From NCBI GenBank assembly GCA_950072225.1, contig CATMOP010000060.1, positions 1 to 9,289 on the forward strand: a stretch of 9,289 nt of DNA, in the 5' to 3' direction. The notes beneath the pieces were generated by a model. The model was given only the letters and a program-made list of their open reading frames with translations. It did no database searches and was not told the DNA's origin. The stretch's first letter is position 1; each line of letters starts with the position of its first letter. The DNA is from an uncultured Nitrospina sp. Its GTDB lineage: Bacteria > Nitrospinota > Nitrospinia > Nitrospinales > VA-1. Position numbers and translations under genes: made by a program. Shown piece by piece: positions 4,761 to 9,289 of the stretch.

Positions 4761-5756
4761 ATGCGGGCTCTAGTTACAGGCGGTGGCGGATTTCTTGGAA
4801 GCGGAATTGCTAAATCGCTCCATGAAAAACAACATGACGTTACCGTTGTCGGCCGCCATCATTATTCCCATCTTCCAAAGGGTATTAAACTATTCCAAGG
4901 AGATATCCGGGATTTTGATTTCCTTCGCAAGATAATCGTGGGAATGGATGCAGTTTTTCATACTGCCGCTTTTCCCGGAATTTGGGGGCGGGCAGAAGAT
5001 TTTTACAGCATTAATGTTGATGGAACACACAATGTTATTAAAGCCTGCCTGATTAACGGGGTCCGAAAGCTGATATTTACCAGTTCTCCCAGTGTCGTAT
5101 ACGGGAGCTCGAGTCTTGAGGGTGTGGATGAAACGGTTCCCTACCCAGAGAATTATTTAAGTGAGTACCCCCGCACCAAGGCGATTGCTGAAAAACTTGT
5201 GATAGAAGCTAATAGCCCGGATTTGGCTACGGTATCTATCCGGCCGCATTTAATCTGGGGGCCGGGTGATCCGCATTTGGTCCCCAGACTTTTGGCAAAA
5301 GCAGATAAAGGACGATTGGTGCGAGTGGGGCAAGGAGAAAACAGGGTCGATATCATTTATATCGATAATGCTGTGTACGCCCATCTGAAAGCCTGTGATG
5401 CACTAGGGATTGGTAAGCCTTCTGCCGGTAAGGTTTATTTTGTCAGCGATGGTGAACCGGTGAATCTGTGGGAATGGATCAATGAAGTGCTGGAAAAAAC
5501 AAGCCGACCGCCTGTTACACGCAGTATTTCTTACCGAACTGCAACAAGGTTGGGTTATTTTTTGGAAAAAATATACAACTGGGGAAATATTAAAAAAGAG
5601 CCTCCGATGACCCGATTTTTAGCCTCCCAATTAGCCACCTCACATTATTTTAATATTTCTCTGGCCAAAAAAGATTTTGGCTATGGGCCTGTGGTAAATC
5701 CTGAGGAGGGAATGAACCGGCTCATTCAGTCTCTATCGAATCCCCAAGAATGTTGA
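4761..5756 (+). CDS. OleD-like extended SDR: NAD(P)H-dependent 2-alkyl-3-oxoalkanoate reductase / 3-beta-HSD family
   Basis: The protein has 331 residues from the ATG at 4761, chosen because AGAGGA lies about 7 bases before it and the Rossmann start (MRALVTGGGGFLGSGIAKSL) follows at once. An upstream TTG at 4671 would add 30 unrelated residues that come from the repeat. Motifs are TGGGGFLG (6-13), AAFPGIWGRAEDFYSINVDG (69-88), the active-site Ser region TSSPSVVYG (107-115), Tyr136 and Lys140 in YPRTK, and RPHLIWGPGDPHLVPRLL (161-178). These resemble OleD, which reduces the beta-ketoacid formed by OleA in long-chain olefin synthesis. No oleA, oleB or oleC is in the window, so a sterol- or sugar-type 3-beta-HSD role remains possible. 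It may be co-transcribed with tsaD (171-base gap). Confidence 0.85.
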   Translation: MRALVTGGGGFLGSGIAKSLHEKQHDVTVVGRHHYSHLPKGIKLFQGDIRDFDFLRKIIVGMDAVFHTAAFPGIWGRAEDFYSINVDGTHNVIKACLINGVRKLIFTSSPSVVYGSSSLEGVDETVPYPENYLSEYPRTKAIAEKLVIEANSPDLATVSIRPHLIWGPGDPHLVPRLLAKADKGRLVRVGQGENRVDIIYIDNAVYAHLKACDALGIGKPSAGKVYFVSDGEPVNLWEWINEVLEKTSRPPVTRSISYRTATRLGYFLEKIYNWGNIKKEPPMTRFLASQLATSHYFNISLAKKDFGYGPVVNPEEGMNRLIQSLSNPQEC

Positions 5757-6492
5757 TCCGGTGGGCCATGCTTCCGGCTCCAAACCCGTTATCGATATTG
5801 ACCACCGCTATTCCTGGTGCGCAACTGTTTAACATGGTTAGAAGAGCAGAAACACCTCCAAAAGACGTTCCATAACCGATACTGGTAGGCACAGCTATGA
5901 TGGGTTTGTCCACCAGGCCCCCGACTACGCTGGCGAGGGCTCCTTCCATTCCTGCCACAACAATGACCACCCGCGCTTTGTGAATCTGTTCAAGGTTGTC
6001 GAGTAAACGATGAATACCTGCTATCCCTACATCAAAAAGGGTTTCTGTTTTACTCCCCAGCAATTGAGCGGTGACAGAAGCCTCTTCGGCGATGGGGATA
6101 TCTGAGGTTCCTGCACTGATGATGGTTATCAAGCCGGTTCTTTTCCGATGTTTATTTTTTTTAATGACCAGAGTCTGTGCCACTTCATTGTATTCAGAAA
6201 ATTTAGGCAAGGAGGGTTTTAATTTACGGAAGTTGTCTTTGGATAATTTTGTCGCAAGAACGGAATGTCCTGCCCGATTCATGCTCTGAATAATTTTTTT
6301 TATTTGAAATATCGTTTTTCCCGGGCAGTAAATAACTTCGGGCATGCCGATTCTAAGGCTACGATGATGGTCAACCTTGGCAAATCCAAGATTTTCATAA
6401 GGCAGTGTCGCAAGCTTTTTCATGGCCTGCTTGGGAGTAAGTTTTTGGTGGTGCAGGTCATCCAATATTTTTTTTAAATCGTGGGGATTCAT
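5722..6492 (-). CDS. larB: Nickel-pincer cofactor biosynthesis protein LarB
   Basis: LarB carboxylates and hydrolyses nicotinic acid adenine dinucleotide, the first step towards the nickel-pincer nucleotide used by lactate racemase and related enzymes. The protein has 256 residues, close to family length. The C-terminal half is the PurE-like domain: SAGTSD (126-131), DVGIAGIHRLL (154-164), VVAGMEGALASVVGGLVD (178-195), PTSIGYGTSFGG (202-213), CAPGI (224-228) and NIDNGFGAG (232-240). Cys224 probably corresponds to the cysteine that binds the nicotinate ring (from memory). The ATG at 6492 has AAAGG about 7 bases before it. It starts 36 bases after the gpsA stop, so the two probably share a transcript. 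Its 3' end overlaps the convergent OleD-like gene by 35 bases. larC and larE are not in this window. Confidence 0.95.
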   Translation of the reverse strand: MNPHDLKKILDDLHHQKLTPKQAMKKLATLPYENLGFAKVDHHRSLRIGMPEVIYCPGKTIFQIKKIIQSMNRAGHSVLATKLSKDNFRKLKPSLPKFSEYNEVAQTLVIKKNKHRKRTGLITIISAGTSDIPIAEEASVTAQLLGSKTETLFDVGIAGIHRLLDNLEQIHKARVVIVVAGMEGALASVVGGLVDKPIIAVPTSIGYGTSFGGVSALLTMLNSCAPGIAVVNIDNGFGAGSMAHRINILGDSIETE

Positions 6493-6528
6493 TACAAACC
6501 TTTAATGTCGATAGACCCGGTCAAAATA

Positions 6529-7566
6529 TCAAGTTTCATCAAGCTCTCCATGCAAACCTTTTATGCCTGCAAACTCGGTGGATATTTCTATTTTCATCAG
6601 GTCCTCTAATGCTTGACCTGGAGATTTATTTTCATGAAGGACGCGGTAAGTTTCTTCCATAATTGCCGCCTGGACATCAAATTTCTTTATCAGGGAATAA
6701 GCCGATTTCACAGTCAACACACCCTCAGCCACCATTTTCATGTTTTCAGTAATTTCTTTAAGGGATTTCCCTTTACCGAGTTGGATTCCTAGTTGCCGGT
6801 TCCGGCTCAAGTCGCCGGTGCAGGTGAGCACAAGATCTCCCAAGCCGGTAAGACCATAAAAAGTTTCTGGACGGGCTCCAAGTTTTGTTCCAATCCGGCT
6901 GATCTCGACCAACCCGCGAGTAATCAGCGCTGCCCGGGTGTTAAATCCCAGACCCAGTCCGTCACTAATTCCCGTGGCGATAGCGATAACATTTTTTAAT
7001 GCACCACCAATTTCCACCCCCACCAAATCAGTGCTGGTAAAAACTTTCATTTTATCCGTAGTAAAAAGCTCTTGAACTTGTTTTGCCGTTGCAAGAGTTT
7101 CTGCAGAAGCTACCAATGCGGAAGGAACTCCGGATGCGACTTCCTTGGCAAACGTTGGGCCGGAAATGATTGATACAGAATTATCGATATTCAAAACATC
7201 CTGAATGATCTGATGGGTGGTGAAAAGGGTATCATTCTCAATCCCTTTACTGGCGCAAATCAATAAACAATCTTTTTCTAGAAATGGTTTGATTTGGGAT
7301 AGGGTCTGTCTCAGTACGTGAGTAGGAACTACTAGCAGGATTAAGGATTGCCCCTGGATGGCCGATTGTAATGAAGAAGTGGGCTGGATATTTTCGGGTA
7401 AAAGGTGTCCGGGTAAAAACCATTTATTTTCCCGGGTGTGGGTCAGGGCATCACACAGATCCTGTTCATACACCCACAAAGATATATGGCGGAAATTACC
7501 AGCCAAATAAATTGCTAATGCGGTTCCCCAACTACCCGCGCCAATAATGGAAATTTTTTCATGCAT
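6529..7566 (-). CDS. gpsA: Glycerol-3-phosphate dehydrogenase [NAD(P)+]
   Basis: GpsA reduces dihydroxyacetone phosphate to sn-glycerol 3-phosphate, the backbone for membrane phospholipids, in the cytoplasm. The protein has 345 residues from the ATG at 7566. That start is preferred over the TTG 18 bases upstream because AAAAAGG lies 6 bases before it and the Rossmann motif GAGSWGTALA (9-18) falls at the normal distance. Other motifs are ASKGIE (105-110), SGPTFAKEVA (135-144), catalytic Lys191 in GGALKNVIAIATG (187-199), and TGLGDLVLTCTGDLSRNR (240-257). It is the first gene of a probable gpsA-larB operon with a TATAAT box 30 bases upstream of the start, and is divergent from the TPR protein gene. 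Confidence 0.97.
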   Translation of the reverse strand: MHEKISIIGAGSWGTALAIYLAGNFRHISLWVYEQDLCDALTHTRENKWFLPGHLLPENIQPTSSLQSAIQGQSLILLVVPTHVLRQTLSQIKPFLEKDCLLICASKGIENDTLFTTHQIIQDVLNIDNSVSIISGPTFAKEVASGVPSALVASAETLATAKQVQELFTTDKMKVFTSTDLVGVEIGGALKNVIAIATGISDGLGLGFNTRAALITRGLVEISRIGTKLGARPETFYGLTGLGDLVLTCTGDLSRNRQLGIQLGKGKSLKEITENMKMVAEGVLTVKSAYSLIKKFDVQAAIMEETYRVLHENKSPGQALEDLMKIEISTEFAGIKGLHGELDET

Positions 7567-7596
7567 GTTATGCCTTTTTAGCAAGAGAACTCCGGC

Positions 7597-7602
7597 ATTA
7601 TA
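7597..7602 (-). promoter_or_regulatory. Perfect -10 box for gpsA-larB
   Basis: TATAAT on the minus strand, 30 bases before the gpsA ATG. No good -35 hexamer is found 16-18 bases further upstream (the best candidate is AAGCAA), so an activator may be involved or the promoter may be weak. That last point is inference. Confidence 0.45.
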
Positions 7603-7737
7603 ACGAATTCATAGTTGTATTGCTTGGAGGAATATGGCTTGTTTGGGGTTTGTCTTTATGATTAAATGAAGTTGCTAACCTGGAACATAAATGTATCGGA
7701 ATTTTTAAAATTCCGTCGATTGAGCAAGGTTTTTCTC

Positions 7738-8406
7738 ATGGCCAAACGTATTAAAGTCAGCCGAAAACATTTGTTAAAAGATCCCGACCAATTTTTATCC
7801 ATTTCTGAAAAAGCTATGCTTTATTATATGGATAATCGGGCTACGGTTATTGGTGTTATCGCCACCCTCCTTATTGTTCTTTCTTCTTTTTTTGGCTTCA
7901 AATACTATCAGGAAACCCAGGCGTTAGGAAATGAAGCGTTATATTTTGAAATGGAAAAGATGGTCGAAAATGACAGTAATCCTGCCTCTGAAGTGAGGTC
8001 AATCTGGAAAAAAATAGGGGAGGGTTTTCAAAAAGAGCGGGCTTCATTGTTATTAGCCGATGCCCATTTTCAAAACCAGGAGTTTAGTGAAGCCGAAGTG
8101 CTTTATTCAACGGTGATGAGCAATTCATCTCCGGGACAAATCAATTACCAAATGGCACAGGTTGGGCTGGCATACAGCTATGAGTCTGGAAAAGATTACA
8201 AAAAAGCTATTGATTTGTTCAAATCGGTAATCGATGCGAACACCGCTTTCCCCTTGTTTGAGGTATATTGGAGCCTTTCAAGATGTTACGAGTTGAATAA
8301 CGAGGGTTCCAACGCATTACTGATTTTGAGGGAAATGCAGATTAAATTCGCACGCAATCCGCAAGTAGATAAAATAGAGCGCCGCATCAAACAGCTTTCT
8401 GCCTGA
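7738..8406 (+). CDS. Membrane-anchored tetratricopeptide-repeat protein (YfgM-like layout)
   Basis: The protein has 222 residues from the ATG at 7738, preceded by AAGG about 8 bases away. An upstream ATG at 7666 would add 24 residues with no family look. A basic N-terminus (MAKRIKVSRKHLLKDPDQFL) and charged segment precede one membrane helix at about 36-56 (TVIGVIATLLIVLSSFFGF). The rest (60-222) is helical with TPR-like repeats, for example ASLLLADAHFQNQEFSEAEV (102-121) and VGLAYSYESGKDYKKAIDLF (142-161). The likely topology is N-terminus inside with the TPR domain in the periplasm, as in YfgM. A scaffold role in envelope protein quality control is inferred from the layout and from the M48 peptidase downstream on the same strand. 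Confidence 0.82.
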   Translation: MAKRIKVSRKHLLKDPDQFLSISEKAMLYYMDNRATVIGVIATLLIVLSSFFGFKYYQETQALGNEALYFEMEKMVENDSNPASEVRSIWKKIGEGFQKERASLLLADAHFQNQEFSEAEVLYSTVMSNSSPGQINYQMAQVGLAYSYESGKDYKKAIDLFKSVIDANTAFPLFEVYWSLSRCYELNNEGSNALLILREMQIKFARNPQVDKIERRIKQLSA

Positions 8407-8442
8407 TAACAGTACGGCCCACTCGCCGGGGACAATGGGCAT

Positions 8443-8507
8443 GTGATATTTCACCTTAGAAAAGTTTTTACCCTTTCAGAGTATGAAGGCAGGTGAAGAC
8501 ATATCAC
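8443..8507. repeat. Inverted repeat able to form a 13-bp stem with an internal bulge
   Basis: GTGATAT (8443-8449) pairs with ATATCAC (8501-8507), and TCACCT (8451-8456) pairs with AGGTGA (8491-8496). Between them an uneven internal loop has 1 base on one side and 4 on the other. The apical loop is 34 bases. It starts 36 bases after the TPR stop and has no clean U-run after it. Confidence 0.5.
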
Positions 8508-8560
8508 GCGTGCTCCGAAGGGATAAGAACTCGTTAGTCCAGAAGAACGACTCTGGGTGG

Positions 8561-8590
8561 TAAAAAGCTATTGCCAATTGCCAGCTGAGG
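8561..8590 (+). repeat. Fragment of the intergenic repeat
   Basis: TAAAAAGCTATTGCCAATTG (8561-8580) matches the stretch ending at 4680 after tsaD in 16 of 20 positions. CTGAGG follows it (8584-8589), as it does in the copies near 4702 and 2971. Confidence 0.45.
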
Positions 8591-8703
8591 TTCTTCGCAA
8601 ATCTTATGCCGATAATATCTAAATATTCCAAGGAGATCTCTATTTTTTCGGTGATTTTTTCCAAGGCCGCCTGCCGCCCACTCCCGTGTGAGGGAACTGG
8701 CAA

Positions 8704-8750
8704 GGGCTCTTTAAGTCGAGACAACTCTTTGCTTGCCAGAAAAAGTTGTT
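8704..8750 (+). repeat. Intergenic repeat copy with a compensated hairpin
   Basis: GGGCTCTTTAAGTCGAG is followed by a hairpin with arms ACAACT (8721-8726) and AGTTGT (8744-8749) and a 17-base loop containing CTTGCCAGA. Against the copy at 4643-4671 the loop has the same length and 14 of 17 identical bases. One stem pair has changed on both sides (T-A to C-G), so the pairing is kept. Confidence 0.65.
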
Positions 8751-8785
8751 TCCATCTACCTCCGGCGGCTCTCCGGTGGCCAAAA

Positions 8786-9289
8786 GTGATTTTTAGAGAT
8801 GCCCTCATATTTATTTTACCGGTCTTTCTTGTTCTTCTTGTTTTATTTCCTCCAGCTATTAGCCATTCCGTACCCTTCATTTCAAAGAAAACAGAAATGG
8901 CCATGGGAAAAGGTGCCGATGAGCAAATTTCCAAACAATACGGAATCTATCAGGATAAAGAACTCCAGATATACGTCAATAGAATAGGTCAAAAACTGGT
9001 ATCTCAACTTTCTGATAAAGTTTTTCCACGCTATTATTTTCGGATTGTAAATAGCTCGGATATCAATGCGTTTGCTTTGCCGGGAGGCTATGTATATGTG
9101 ACCGTGGGCTTGCTGGCCCTGGTAAATAGTGAGGCGGAACTTGCAGGGGTTTTAGGTCATGAAATTGGGCATATTATATTTCATCATGGTGCCAAACAGA
9201 TGGTGCGCAGTATAGGTTCGCAGATTCTGGCTCTGGGGGGAGCTATTGCCAGTCCGAAGAATGCGGGCCAATGGCTTAGAGTCAGTACC
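8786..9289 (+). CDS. Secreted or membrane-anchored M48-family zinc metallopeptidase (C-terminus off the edge)
   Basis: The window holds 168 codons up to the right edge. The start is a GTG at 8786, about 6 bases after GGTGG, and it gives MIFRD followed at once by a hydrophobic segment (ALIFILPVFLVLLVLFPPAI, 6-25), a signal peptide or anchor. An in-frame ATG further in (residue 38) would lose that segment. The catalytic motif HEIGH is at 125-129, after NSEAELAGVLG, which supplies the usual helix. NAFALPGGYVYVTVGLL (94-110) is the conserved M48 strand region. The third zinc ligand should lie beyond the edge. The family includes BepA-like periplasmic proteases for outer-membrane quality control. 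Which subgroup this is cannot be told from the N-terminal part. Confidence 0.93.
   Translation, partial: MIFRDALIFILPVFLVLLVLFPPAISHSVPFISKKTEMAMGKGADEQISKQYGIYQDKELQIYVNRIGQKLVSQLSDKVFPRYYFRIVNSSDINAFALPGGYVYVTVGLLALVNSEAELAGVLGHEIGHIIFHHGAKQMVRSIGSQILALGGAIASPKNAGQWLRVST

Larger units (their letters stand above)
8407..8785. other. 379-base repeat-bearing spacer
   Basis: This spacer between the TPR gene and the M48 peptidase gene holds a large inverted repeat (8443-8507), two pieces of the dispersed repeat (8561-8590 and 8704-8750) and a GC-rich end (CCTCCGGCGG, then CTCCGGTGGCC) that leads into the peptidase start. A short stem, GCCCA/TGGGC (8417-8421 with 8436-8440), follows the TPR stop. 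I see no convincing gene here. Confidence 0.55.

Noticed and set aside
8476..8934. Minus-strand 152-codon frame across the spacer and the M48 start
   Set aside because: It overlaps the clear M48 signal segment and is built largely from repeat sequence; no family is recognised and no good start signal is seen.

Overview
The window looks like a chromosomal segment of a flagellated Gram-negative-type bacterium. The grounds are a flagellin-type gene, sigma-28-like promoter motifs, and a secreted or membrane-anchored M48 peptidase. The mix of conserved genes and the many small structured intergenic repeats remind me of Nitrospinota or deltaproteobacterial-type genomes. That placement is an impression from gene content, not something the sequence proves. 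No rRNA, tRNA, CRISPR array or transposase gene was seen.

Left part (1-2900), flagellar accessory locus. A long minus-strand reading frame (1-931) runs off the left edge. It encodes an acidic, probably disordered protein with a very skewed composition. Its upstream region (932-1308) carries two sigma-28-like promoter motifs that face each other and form an inverted repeat. Next is a 192-residue minus-strand protein of unknown function with a helical, FliS-like second half. It is divergent from a flagellin-family gene (2057-2898) that is broken by one in-frame TAA and one 1-base frameshift. Sigma-70-like promoters can be read for both divergent genes.

Middle (2900-4760). A repeat-rich intergenic stretch is followed by a 66-residue orphan (3198-3398), another spacer with a strong hairpin, and tsaD (3576-4589), the catalytic subunit for tRNA t6A37 synthesis.

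Right part (4761-9289), housekeeping and envelope genes. An OleD-like extended SDR reductase (4761-5756) converges on larB with a 35-base 3' overlap. larB (nickel-pincer cofactor synthesis) lies 36 bases behind gpsA (glycerol-3-phosphate dehydrogenase), and the two probably form a minus-strand operon. Divergent from gpsA is a membrane-anchored TPR protein (7738-8406). After a 379-base repeat-filled spacer comes the start of a secreted M48 zinc metallopeptidase (8786 to the edge).

The signals that gene calls do not explain are (i) a family of short hairpin-forming repeats in four intergenic spacers, two copies of which keep the same loop length and show a compensatory base-pair change, (ii) the facing sigma-28-like promoters, and (iii) the doubly broken flagellin.
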